A stretch of 64,000 bases of DNA, taken from the NCBI RefSeq assembly GCF_006715045.1, contig NZ_VFML01000001.1, positions 2,510,501 through 2,574,500 of the forward strand, given 5' to 3'. Below, one piece after another: positions 38,012 through 47,919 of this stretch (position 1 is its first letter; the number at the start of each line of letters is the position of its first letter). The stretch comes from Amycolatopsis cihanbeyliensis. Its GTDB lineage: Bacteria; Actinomycetota; Actinomycetes; Mycobacteriales; Pseudonocardiaceae. The notes beneath the pieces are model-generated. The model ran no database searches and was not told the DNA's origin. It saw nothing but the letters and a program-made list of their open reading frames with translations. The position numbers and the translations under genes were made by a program.

Positions 38012-38688
38012 GCTTCCTCACCCGGTTGAGAACGCAGCCACGGCGTCAACCAACGCCGTACCGACACCAGCAGGAAGTCGACTACCAGCGCCAGCAACAA
38101 GGTCAGAACGATACCTACCACGACCGGTGCGAAGTACATCCGCGGAAACCCGTCGGTGAACAGCACACCGAGACCGCCGGTTCCGATCAGCGCGCCCACG
38201 CTGACCAGGCTGATATTGCTCACCGATGCCACCCGGACCCCTGCGGCGAGCACCGGGACGGCCAGTGGAAGCTCCACACCGAGGAACCGCCGGGCCGGGC
38301 GGTATCCCATCGCGGTCGCCGCGGCGATCACATGCTGCGGCACGGCGTCCAGCGCGACCAGCACCGGCCGCACCAGCAGCGCCGCGGTGTAGATGGTGAG
38401 CGCGATCACGACGTTGATACTGTCCAGCATCTGGCTACCGATCAGGCCGGGGATCACCACGAACAGCGCCAGCGATGGCACAGTGTAGAGCAGGTTCCCC
38501 AGTACGAGCAGCACCCCGCGCGCCCGCGGTAAACGGATTCCGAGCCAACCTGCACTCACCGCCAGCAGCGCGCCGCAGGCGAGCGGTACCAGCGCGAGGT
38601 ACATGTGTTCCAGCAGCATGTCCAGTAACCGCGCCTGGTTGTGGGCGTTAGCCAGGTAGTGGCCGAGCTTGTCGAAGAAGCTACCCAT
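38008..38688 (-). CDS. Osmoprotectant ABC transporter permease (second subunit)
   Basis: The 226-residue protein has about six helices and the EAA loop AAATAMGYRPARRFLGVELPLAVPVL (about 131-156). It overlaps the ATPase gene by 8 bp and the other permease by 4 bp, so all are translated from one message. It pairs with the product of the following gene. Confidence 0.88.
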   Translation of the reverse strand: MGSFFDKLGHYLANAHNQARLLDMLLEHMYLALVPLACGALLAVSAGWLGIRLPRARGVLLVLGNLLYTVPSLALFVVIPGLIGSQMLDSINVVIALTIYTAALLVRPVLVALDAVPQHVIAAATAMGYRPARRFLGVELPLAVPVLAAGVRVASVSNISLVSVGALIGTGGLGVLFTDGFPRMYFAPVVVGIVLTLLLALVVDFLLVSVRRWLTPWLRSQPGEEA

Positions 38689-39781
38689 CGGAACCGACGC
38701 CCTCGGGGTGGTTCTCGATCACGTCGAGCACCTGCCGCGCGGTGACCGCACCGATCGCGCGGCCGGCCTCGTCCACCACGACCCCGAGGCTGGCCGGAGA
38801 GGACAGCGCGGCGTCCAGGGCGCCGCGCACCGGGGCGCCCCGCTGGTACAGCGAGCCGCCCGCGACCAGATCCGGCTCGGCCAGCGGACCGCCCACAGTG
38901 GAATCGGGCGGAAGCCAGCCGCGCGGCTCACCCGCCTCGTTCACCGCGAGCAACCACCGCGAGCGCCCGGCAGGCGGGGTGCTGCCGAGGGTGACCGTGG
39001 CCACCTCCGCCACCGGCACCGCGCTGCCCGGTAGGAAGGAAAGACCGCGGTAGCCCCGATCCTTGCCGACGAACGACGCGACGAAGTCGTCAACCGGATG
39101 CCGCAGGAGCTGCGAGGGCGTCCCGTACTGCGCGAGCTTTCCACCCACGCGCAGGACCGCGACGTTGTCGCCGAGCCGGATCGCCTCGTCGATGTCGTGG
39201 GTGACGAACACGATCGTCTTGCCCAGCTGGGACTGCAGCCGCAGCAGCTCGTCCTGCAGCCCCTCGCGCACCACCGGGTCCACCGCGGAGAACGGCTCGT
39301 CCATCAGCAGTACCGGCGAGTCGGCGGCGAGCGCGCGGGCGACGCCCACCCGTTGCTGTTGCCCACCGGAGAGCTGTGCCGGGTAGCGCTTGGCCAGCTC
39401 CGCGGGCAGGCCGACCGTCTCCAGCAACTCGGCCGCCCGTTTACGGGCCCTGCCCCTGTCCCAGCCGGCGAGCAGGGGAACGGTGGCGACGTTGTTCAGC
39501 ACGGTCCGATGTGGAAACAGCCCGGCGTGCTGGATCACGTAGCCGATGCCCCTGCGCAGCAGCGCCGGGTCGGCGTCCCGGATATCCTTGCCGTCCAACA
39601 GGATCGTGCCGTCGGTGGGCTCGACCATCCGGTTGATCATGCGCAGCGAGGTCGTCTTGCCACAACCGGAGGGGCCCACCAGAACGGTGATCGTGCCGTC
39701 CTCGACGGTCAGGCTCAGCTCGTCCACCGCGGTGATGCCGCCCGGATACCGCTTGGTCACGCCCCGGTACTCGATGCCCAC
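38681..39781 (-). CDS. opuCA: Osmoprotectant ABC transporter ATPase with C-terminal CBS-like part
   Basis: The 366-residue protein has Walker A GPSGCGKTT (about 36-44), the Q loop, signature LSGGQQQRVGVARALA (about 137-152), Walker B VLLMDEPFSAVDP and VTHDIDEA. After residue 240 a single clear CBS-like segment (LGVVVDEAGRAIGAVTARQVLDVIE) follows a more divergent first half, as in OpuCA, where this region senses ionic strength. It is the first gene of the operon. Repeat copy 2 (39869-39951) lies 87 bp upstream. Confidence 0.88.
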   Translation of the reverse strand: MGIEYRGVTKRYPGGITAVDELSLTVEDGTITVLVGPSGCGKTTSLRMINRMVEPTDGTILLDGKDIRDADPALLRRGIGYVIQHAGLFPHRTVLNNVATVPLLAGWDRGRARKRAAELLETVGLPAELAKRYPAQLSGGQQQRVGVARALAADSPVLLMDEPFSAVDPVVREGLQDELLRLQSQLGKTIVFVTHDIDEAIRLGDNVAVLRVGGKLAQYGTPSQLLRHPVDDFVASFVGKDRGYRGLSFLPGSAVPVAEVATVTLGSTPPAGRSRWLLAVNEAGEPRGWLPPDSTVGGPLAEPDLVAGGSLYQRGAPVRGALDAALSSPASLGVVVDEAGRAIGAVTARQVLDVIENHPEGVGSDG

Positions 39782-39868
39782 GCGTCACTCCCCTCAGTCG
39801 GCGCGCACGGGTCGAAGCACCCTAGCCCAGATCCCCGCCCCCGGCACAGCTATTCCCGCCATCCGGGG

Positions 39869-39951
39869 GCCCTGAACGTGGCGATCAGGACACTGGACGT
39901 CGCGAACGTGGCGTTTGAGACATCTGACGTCTCGAAAGCCACGTTCAGGGC
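39869..39951. repeat. 83-bp inverted-repeat element, copy 2
   Basis: It has the same length and the same perfect 14-bp terminal inverted repeats as the copy at 5326-5408, but lies in the opposite orientation. It begins 11 bp after the stop codon of the malic enzyme gene, the same distance as copy 1 from its gene. The flank up to the stop (CTTGG, then GG-TTAGGGG) is also similar in both. Confidence 0.8.
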
Positions 39952-39962
39952 ACTTGGGCCGG

Positions 39963-41189
39963 TTAGGGGGTGGGGGTGACACCGTCGCTCTCGGCCGCCT
40001 TGGCCACGGCGGCGGCCACCTCGGGGGCCACCCTCGGGTCCAGCGGGCTGGGCACGATGTGCTGGGCGGAGAGCCGGTCGGCGGCGACCCCGGCGATCGC
40101 GTCGGCCGCGGCCAGCTTCATGTTCTCGGTGATCGCCCGCGCGCCGGCGTCCAGCGCCCCACGGAAGACGCCGGGGAAGGCCAGCACGTTGTTGATCTGG
40201 TTCGGGAAGTCACTGCGCCCGGTGGCCACCACGGCCGCGTGCCGGGCGGCGACATCGGGGTGCACCTCGGGATCCGGATTGGACAGCGCGAACACGATCG
40301 CGTCCTCTGCCATGGTGGCCAGCAGCGATTCCTCGATGGTCGATCCGGAAAGGCCGATGAACACGTCGGCGCCGCGCAGCGCCTCGCCGAGCCCACCACG
40401 CAGGCCGGTGCTGTTCGTGGTGGTGGCCAGTTCCTCCTTCACCGGGTTCAGGTTGTCCCGGCCCGGGTGGATGATGCCCCGCGAGTCCAGCACGGTGACG
40501 TCGCCGACACCGGCGGCCTGCAGGATCCGCGCGCAGGCCACACCCGCGGCACCGGCACCGGAGATCACCACGCGCTGGCCGGCCACGGCCCGGTCCAGCA
40601 CCAGGTTCGCCCCGCGCAGCGCGGCCAGCACCACGATCGCCGTGCCGTGCTGGTCGTCGTGCATGACCGGGCAGTCCAGCGCCTCCTTGACCTTCTCCTC
40701 CAGCTCGAAGCAGCGCGGCGCGGAGATGTCCTCCAGGTTCACCGCCCCGAAGGACGGGCGCAGCCGCACCAGGGTCTCGACGATCTCGTCCACGTCGGTG
40801 GTGTCCAGCACCAGCGGGATCGAGTTGAGTCCGGCGAAGCTCTTGAACAGCACCGACTTGCCCTCCATCACCGGCAGCGAGGCGCTCGCGCCGATGTCGC
40901 CGAGCCCGAGCACCGCGGTGCCGTCGCTCACCACGGCGACCAGGCGGTCGGCCCAGGTGTAGCGCCGGGCGAGGGAGGCGTCCTCGGCGATCGCCCTGCT
41001 CACCTTGGCCACGCCCGGCGTGTACGCGATGGACAGGTCACGCGGCCGCGAGATCGGACGCTCCGCGGTGACCGAGAGCTTGCCGCCCTGATGCCCACGG
41101 AACACCTCGGCGTCGGTCACCGGCGCCGCCTCGCCGATCCCCGGTGGCGGGGTCTCGTCGGCGATGTCCATGCTGACCTGGTTGTTCAT
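39963..41189 (-). CDS. NAD(P)-dependent malic enzyme
   Basis: The 408-residue enzyme decarboxylates malate to pyruvate. Visible sites are Tyr56 (IAYTPGVA), Lys111 (VMEGKSVLFK), metal-binding NLEDISAPRCFELE, DDQHGTAIV, the Rossmann motif ISGAGAAGVACARIL and ALSNPDPEVHP. The size fits the short bacterial malic enzymes without a phosphotransacetylase domain. It links the TCA cycle, with kgd nearby, to pyruvate and alanine (ald); they are not in one operon. The 83-bp repeat follows the stop. Confidence 0.93.
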   Translation of the reverse strand: MNNQVSMDIADETPPPGIGEAAPVTDAEVFRGHQGGKLSVTAERPISRPRDLSIAYTPGVAKVSRAIAEDASLARRYTWADRLVAVVSDGTAVLGLGDIGASASLPVMEGKSVLFKSFAGLNSIPLVLDTTDVDEIVETLVRLRPSFGAVNLEDISAPRCFELEEKVKEALDCPVMHDDQHGTAIVVLAALRGANLVLDRAVAGQRVVISGAGAAGVACARILQAAGVGDVTVLDSRGIIHPGRDNLNPVKEELATTTNSTGLRGGLGEALRGADVFIGLSGSTIEESLLATMAEDAIVFALSNPDPEVHPDVAARHAAVVATGRSDFPNQINNVLAFPGVFRGALDAGARAITENMKLAAADAIAGVAADRLSAQHIVPSPLDPRVAPEVAAAVAKAAESDGVTPTP

Positions 41190-41530
41190 CGTTGTTCCTG
41201 TCGTCGGTTCGGGTCGCGGCCCACACGGCCCACGAATACACGTACCCCCGGTGAATCGGGTTTCCCTCCAGCACGGCTGTCCAGCGCGGTAGCGCGGGCT
41301 GCCGGCGAGGCTTGGCGTCGACTCGGCCCATGGTGAGGCGTGACCGCAACGCGGCGGTTGGTCCAGTGTGACAGTACGCGCGCGTCCTGTGGCCCCGTGG
41401 TGCGGGGGATATCACATCTACGGCGCCCTTTCCGCAGGTCAACGAGGCGTATAGAAGACGTCCGTCCGGCTTGCGAAAGCACACCCGCTGGTGCGCGGGC
41501 GGGCACGAGCCGCTGGCTAAGGTAGGGACC
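41190..41530. other. 341-bp divergent intergenic region (malic enzyme / RmlC-type epimerase)
   Basis: It contains no credible gene. It must hold promoters for both directions; no clear palindrome or box stands out. The longer frame reaching 41471 upstream of the epimerase lacks a ribosome site. Confidence 0.4.
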
Positions 41531-43689
<2,159 letters not shown>

Positions 43690-44175
43690 TCACACTGGGG
43701 TCCGCTGCTCCTTCCGGGTCACCCAGATGGTGATGGTGCCGGTCACCACCGGCGCGCCCGCCTTGTCCGAGATGGTGACCGGAACCTCGACGTCCGCCCC
43801 CTCGTCACCGAACTCGGGGATCTCCGGCAGCTCGGCCACCGCGGTGAGCCCGGTCTCGGCCTTGGCCACGTAGTTCACCGTCATGCCCTTGGGCAGCCAC
43901 CGGTGGGTGGTCGGCACCGTCGCCTCGGCCAGCATGCCCATCGCGATCTCGGCAAGGTTGCAGGCCGCGATCGCGTGGAAGGTGCCGATGTGGTTGTACA
44001 CACCCCACCACTTGGGCGCGCTCACCGCGCAGTAGCCGGGCCGCAGCTCGCGCACCGAGGGCAGCACCGTGCGGAAGTAGGGGACCCGCAGGCACATCGC
44101 CGCCGAGAACAGCTGCCGCCCACCCGGCTTGGCCGCCAGTTTGGTCCACATCGCAAAGGTCTGGTTCCGCGCCAT
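43690..44175 (-). CDS. DUF4442 protein, hotdog-fold thioesterase-like
   Basis: The 161-residue protein has the DUF4442 pattern: MWTKLAAKPGGRQLFSAAMCLRVPYFRTVLP, the hotdog helix HIGTFHAIAACNLAEIAMGML and a central VNYVAKAETGLTAVAEL strand pair. It presumably acts on acyl-CoA or acyl-ACP, but no activity is proven. The ATG at 44175 follows GAGGGAG with 5-nt spacing; an in-frame GTG two codons upstream is too close to it. The sterol-oxidase gene follows 57 bp downstream. Confidence 0.75.
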   Translation of the reverse strand: MARNQTFAMWTKLAAKPGGRQLFSAAMCLRVPYFRTVLPSVRELRPGYCAVSAPKWWGVYNHIGTFHAIAACNLAEIAMGMLAEATVPTTHRWLPKGMTVNYVAKAETGLTAVAELPEIPEFGDEGADVEVPVTISDKAGAPVVTGTITIWVTRKEQRTPV

Positions 44176-44235
44176 GCTCACTCCCTCGCAGGTTACTCGC
44201 CAGTAGCACAGTACACCGGCGGCTATATTCGCAAC

Positions 44236-44829
44236 ATGCGACAGGCCCTCTACCTCCTACGTCACGGCGAGACGGAATGGTCGGCCACCGGCCGGCACAC
44301 CGGACGTACCGACATCCCACTGACCGCGAAAGGCGAACGGCAGGCGCGGGCGGCCGGCGAGACGCTCGACCTGCTCCGCGGCCCGGCGGCGCCGGTCGTG
44401 CTGGCCAGCCCGCGCGCGCGTGCGCTGCGCACGGCCGAACTGGCCGGGTTGCGGGTCGAGGAGGTCACCGAGGAACTGGCGGAGTGGGACTACGGTGAGT
44501 ACGAGGGGCGGACCACCGAGGACATCCGGCGGACCGTGCCGGAGTGGACCGTCTGGTCGCACCCCAGCCCCGGTGGCGAGACGGCCGCACAGGTCGGCGA
44601 GCGCGCGCGTACGCTGCTCACCCGGATCGGCGACCTGCTGGGGGACACCGAGGTGGTACTGGTCGGCCACGGCCATTTCAGCCGCGTCCTGGTCGCCTGC
44701 TGGCTGGGGATGCCCGCGGGCGACGGGGTGCACTTCGGGCTGGGCCCGGCGGGCATCAGCGTGCTCGGCGCGGAGCGTGGCACACCGCAGATCCGGCACC
44801 TGAACGTTCCGGCTTGCCAAAGGGGTTGA
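44236..44829 (+). CDS. Histidine phosphatase (phosphoglycerate-mutase-like)
   Basis: The 197-residue protein has phospho-acceptor His10 in LLRHGETEW, ASPRARALRTAEL, Glu in ELAEWDYGEYEG and the second His in LVGHGHFSRVL. The small size and the SP-R-A-R-A-x-R-TA pattern indicate a broad-specificity phosphatase rather than a glycolytic mutase. It is 1 bp upstream of the GNAT gene, so they are co-transcribed. It is divergent from the DUF4442 gene. Confidence 0.85.
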   Translation: MRQALYLLRHGETEWSATGRHTGRTDIPLTAKGERQARAAGETLDLLRGPAAPVVLASPRARALRTAELAGLRVEEVTEELAEWDYGEYEGRTTEDIRRTVPEWTVWSHPSPGGETAAQVGERARTLLTRIGDLLGDTEVVLVGHGHFSRVLVACWLGMPAGDGVHFGLGPAGISVLGAERGTPQIRHLNVPACQRG

Positions 44830-44830
44830 C

Positions 44831-45337
44831 GTGCAGCAAATTAGGCGTGTTCGCGAGTCCGATGTGGACACGGTGGTCGAGCTGGTCCATGAGCTCGCCG
44901 AGTACGAGAAGGCACCGCAGGAATGCCACCTGGAGGCCGGGCAGCTACGCGCGGCACTGTTCGCCGAGTCCCCGGCGCTGTTCGGGCACGTGGCCGAGGT
45001 GGACGGCGAGGTCGTGGGCTTCGCCCTGTGGTTCCTCAACTTCTCCACCTGGCGCGGGGTGCACGGGATCTACCTCGAGGACCTGTACATGCGACCGTCC
45101 CGGCGCGGCGCCGGGCTCGGCAAGGCCCTGCTGGCCGAGCTCGCGCGGGAGTGCGTGCGCCGGGGCTACGCCCGGCTCGAGTGGTGGGTGCTGGACTGGA
45201 ACCCGGCGACCGAGTTCTACACGTCACTCGGTGCGGTACCGATGGACGAGTGGACCGTGTACCGGCTCACCGAAGGGCCGCTGCGCGAGCTCGGCGCTCA
45301 GTGTCTTACCCAAGAGTCGGGCTGTTCAGATCCGTAG
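44831..45337 (+). CDS. GNAT acetyltransferase, SSAT-like, with repeat-derived C-terminus
   Basis: The 168-residue protein has the diamine-acetyltransferase pattern: IRRVRESDVDTVVELVHELAEYEK at the start, GFALWFLNFSTWRGVHGIYLEDLYM, acetyl-CoA loop RRGAGLGKALL (about 95-105), and WWVLDWNPATEFYTSLGA. Such proteins acetylate polyamines or small amines. The last residues (about CLTQESGCSDP) and the stop codon are read from repeat element C, so the original C-terminus was probably altered when the element inserted. GTG start, one base after the previous stop. Confidence 0.82.
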   Translation: MQQIRRVRESDVDTVVELVHELAEYEKAPQECHLEAGQLRAALFAESPALFGHVAEVDGEVVGFALWFLNFSTWRGVHGIYLEDLYMRPSRRGAGLGKALLAELARECVRRGYARLEWWVLDWNPATEFYTSLGAVPMDEWTVYRLTEGPLRELGAQCLTQESGCSDP

Positions 45338-45475
45338 CATGCGTCACCAAATACCTTGACCTGCAACGACCTCCCGCCCGTCGCCCACCACCACCCACAC
45401 GGTGGCGCTGCGCGCCGCGGTGACCATGGGTCTGGCGGCCCGCGGTCGCTGAGTCGTTCTGAACAACCCTCCCAG
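45302..45475. repeat. ~115-bp dispersed element, copy C, enlarged to ~174 bp
   Basis: The ends match copy B (GTCTTACCCAAGAGTCGGG at left, CTGAACAACCCTCC at right). An extra block of about 55 bp (45379-45432) sits in the middle, beginning CCCGCCCGTCGCCCACCACC. That block resembles the interior of the 18823-19046 element (20 bases, one change). The element supplies the GNAT stop codon and ends 5 bp before the stop of the convergent membrane-protein gene. Confidence 0.75.
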
Positions 45476-45480
45476 TAGGC

Positions 45481-45966
45481 TCAGCCGTCCTCCTCCCGCT
45501 CGCGGCGGGCGGCCCGGCCCGCTGCGCCGTCCCTGCGGGCGGCCTCCTCCTCGGACTCACCGTCCTCCTGGCCGAGCACCCAGGCGCGGGAACGCCTGCG
45601 GAACAGCAGCACCACCGTCAGTACCCCCACCGCGATCAGGGGAATCCCGAACCCGGGCCGGCCGGAGGGGCCGGTGGCGTACCAGCCGACGCCGGCCATG
45701 ATCAGGGCCACCACGACCCCTGGTGAGCGGGCCCAGGTCTTGCCGAGCAGCAGGCCTGCCGCGCAGGCGAGGGTGCCCGCCGCGAGCGCGAAGTAGTAGC
45801 CGGCCTCGGCGTAGACGTTGTTGCCGCCGATCTCGCTGGTGCCGCTGAACGAGCTGACCACCAGCAGGGCGGCGAGCGCGAGCATGGCCAGCCCGGGCAG
45901 CGCGGTGAGTACGCCCGCGAGGCGCACCTCGCCGGGGGCGGGCGAGATCTTGTCGGTGAAGGGCAC
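45481..45966 (-). CDS. Small integral membrane protein
   Basis: The 161-residue protein has four helices (near 19-42, 58-77, 84-102 and 111-126) and a charged C-terminal tail (RRRSRAWVLGQEDGESEEEAARRDG, then REREEDG). I placed the start at GTG 45966 (PFTDKISPAPGEVRLAGVL); the frame is open to 46131 but that part lacks codon bias and a ribosome site. Function is unknown. Its stop lies 5 bp from repeat C. Confidence 0.6.
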   Translation of the reverse strand: MPFTDKISPAPGEVRLAGVLTALPGLAMLALAALLVVSSFSGTSEIGGNNVYAEAGYYFALAAGTLACAAGLLLGKTWARSPGVVVALIMAGVGWYATGPSGRPGFGIPLIAVGVLTVVLLFRRRSRAWVLGQEDGESEEEAARRDGAAGRAARREREEDG

Positions 45967-46276
45967 GGAATTCTGGCCTTCCGGACTGCCGATCGGGTCA
46001 GGGGTCCACTCCGGGAATGACCGAGGGTGAACACATTCGATGGTATGCCACCCGGTCGGCCGTTTTCGCCCGGCCGCCAAGGGACAAGACTTGGGGTGTC
46101 GTCGGCGAGCGGGCGGTCGGCCCGGGTGCACTTGTCACGACGCAGGCGCCATCGCTGAGGCGAAGGAGGACCACCGGCACAGGCACGAGACGTCAGGCCG
46201 AGGACGTGACGAGACTCGCAGGAAGTGAGGCCCGCGTGTACTCCGTTCAGGTGGTGCGGTCACTTACTCTGCAGTA
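45967..46276. other. 310-bp intergenic region before the lipid kinase gene
   Basis: I see no gene that I trust: the frame 46017-46277 on the plus strand has no ribosome site and poor composition. Divergent promoters for the membrane protein and lipid kinase should be here. Confidence 0.35.
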
Positions 46277-47203
46277 ATGCGTGCCGTCCTCGTCGTGAAT
46301 CCGCAGGCAACCGCGACCACCCCTGGTGGCCGCGATGTCCTGGCACACGCCCTCGCGAGCGAGGTGAAGCTCGACGTCGTCGAGACGGACCACCGCGGGC
46401 ACGCACGGGACGTCGCCCGGGCGGCCGCTCGGGACGAGATCGACCTGGTGGTCGCGCATGGCGGTGACGGCACGGTTAACGAGGTCGTGAACGGGCTGCT
46501 CGCGGACACCCCGCCCCGGCCGGGCGGGCACGACTCGGTACCGATGCTGGGCGTGGTGCCCGGCGGGTCGGCGAATGTCTTCGCCCGCGCCCTCGGACAT
46601 CCGCGCGACCCACTCGAGGCCACCCATCAACTGCTGCACGCCATCGAGGAGCGGCGAACCACCCGGGTGGGCCTTGGCGTGGCCGACGACCGCTGGTTCA
46701 CCTTCAACGCGGGCCTGGGCTGGGATGCCGACGTGGTCGCGGGCGTGGACCGCAGGCGGGGTAAGCGCACCAGTCCCGGCTTGTACCTGCGCGCCGCGGT
46801 CGCCTGCTACCTGCGCCCGCCGCGAGGCAGGCCGCCGCTGACCGTACGACTACCCGGCGAGGAAGCCGTCGCGGTGACCACGGCCTTCGTCTCCAACACC
46901 GATCCGTGGAGCTATCTGGGTTCCCGGCCGATCCATCTGAACACCAACTGCTCGTTCGATACCGGTCTCGGCCTGTTCGCGCTGCGCAACCTCGGGCTGC
47001 TCACCGTGTTGCGCCACCTCCGGCAGGCGCTGCGCAGCAAGAGCAAGCACCGCGGCAGGCAACTCGTGCGCCGGGACGATCTGCCGATCGTCCGGATCGA
47101 CGCGGAAGAACCGGTAAACTTTCAGGTGGACGGTGACCTGGTCGGCCAGCGAACGACGGTGGAGTTCAGCAGCGTGCCGAACGCGCTGACCGTCGTGTGC
47201 TGA
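46277..47203 (+). CDS. Diacylglycerol/lipid kinase family protein (YegS/Rv2252-like)
   Basis: The 308-residue protein has the catalytic-domain signature HGGDGTVNEVVNGLL (Gly62-Gly63-Asp64-Gly65-Thr66) and GVVPGGSANVFARAL (about 96-110). The C-terminal beta domain includes GWDADVVAGVDR and NFQVDGDLVG. The family phosphorylates diacylglycerol or related lipids at the membrane; Rv2252 of mycobacteria is the closest described type. It stands alone upstream of whiB1. Confidence 0.88.
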   Translation: MRAVLVVNPQATATTPGGRDVLAHALASEVKLDVVETDHRGHARDVARAAARDEIDLVVAHGGDGTVNEVVNGLLADTPPRPGGHDSVPMLGVVPGGSANVFARALGHPRDPLEATHQLLHAIEERRTTRVGLGVADDRWFTFNAGLGWDADVVAGVDRRRGKRTSPGLYLRAAVACYLRPPRGRPPLTVRLPGEEAVAVTTAFVSNTDPWSYLGSRPIHLNTNCSFDTGLGLFALRNLGLLTVLRHLRQALRSKSKHRGRQLVRRDDLPIVRIDAEEPVNFQVDGDLVGQRTTVEFSSVPNALTVVC

Positions 47204-47394
47204 GGGTTGGCGAGATCCCGGCCGATCACCTGCGACAAACTCGATCAGCCGCTCATCGACGGAGACCCTCCGTTCACCGCATCGCACTTCCGGTGCGGAG
47301 CGTCGATTCGGGCAGAAACCGCAGGTCAGACAGTCGCCCAGCCGGGTGAGCTGACTCACCGATCTCGAGAAAACACTTGTCGAAGCCGGTGCTT

Positions 47395-47410
47395 CGTGAA
47401 AGCATTCACA
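47395..47410. promoter_or_regulatory. CRP/Cmr-type binding site before whiB1
   Basis: CGTGA-N6-TCACA differs from the consensus TGTGA-N6-TCACA at one base. It lies 71 bp upstream of the whiB1 start. The mycobacterial whiB1 promoter is known to be controlled by the cAMP receptor protein, which supports the call. Confidence 0.65.
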
Positions 47411-47480
47411 AGCACCCAAAAACGACCGCCATTGACGACTGCGGCGCGGAGCACCGCGCCCTCATAAGGAGCTCACAGAA

Positions 47481-47735
47481 ATGGACTGGCGCCACCGCGC
47501 GGCCTGCCGAGACGAGGACCCCGAACTGTTCTTCCCCGTGGGAACGAGCGGTCCTGCGATCTCGCAGATCGCCCAGGCTAAAGCTGTGTGCCACCGCTGT
47601 ACTGTCGCGTCGGACTGCTTGGCCTGGGCATTGGCCAGCGGCCAGGACGCCGGCGTGTGGGGCGGTATGAGCGAGGAAGAGCGTCGCGCGCTGAAGCGCC
47701 GTCGCTCGCACATCGGTACGCGCAGTAACGCCTGA
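47481..47735 (+). CDS. whiB1: WhiB1 iron-sulfur transcription factor
   Basis: The 84-residue protein has the four cluster cysteines Cys9, Cys37, Cys40 and Cys46, GVWGGM at 58-63 and a basic tail RRALKRRRSHIGTR for DNA binding. WDWRH-type starts and this length match WhiB1, a [4Fe-4S] nitric-oxide-responsive factor that binds the primary sigma factor. The ribosome site is AAGGAG. A CRP-like site and a divergent layout fit the mycobacterial gene. A strong hairpin follows. Confidence 0.93.
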   Translation: MDWRHRAACRDEDPELFFPVGTSGPAISQIAQAKAVCHRCTVASDCLAWALASGQDAGVWGGMSEEERRALKRRRSHIGTRSNA

Positions 47736-47827
47736 TCAGCAATACTGGCTTTACCGCACGCGTCGCGCACCACGCCGGCGTGGCCCGAGTACGGATCCCC
47801 CACTGGAAAGGGCAATCCCGCCGCGGT

Positions 47828-47873
47828 AAACGTTCGAGGGCCGGCACCCACGGGTGCCGGCCCTCGAACGTTT
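47828..47873. terminator. Bidirectional terminator between whiB1 and the sensor kinase gene
   Basis: A 21-bp stem from AAACGTTCGAGGG and CCGGCACC with their complements encloses a loop of about 4 nt (CACG). It lies about 90 bp past whiB1 and about 47 bp past the kinase stop on the other strand, and the plus-strand arm ends GTTT. Confidence 0.85.
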
Positions 47874-47919
47874 CCACCCGCCACCGCAGGTCTCGGCAGT
47901 TCTCGGACGCTTTGTCAGA

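Noticed and set aside
46017..46277. An 86-residue plus-strand ORF upstream of the lipid kinase gene
   Set aside because: It has no ribosome site, a low-complexity Arg/Thr-rich product, and lies in the region expected to hold promoters.
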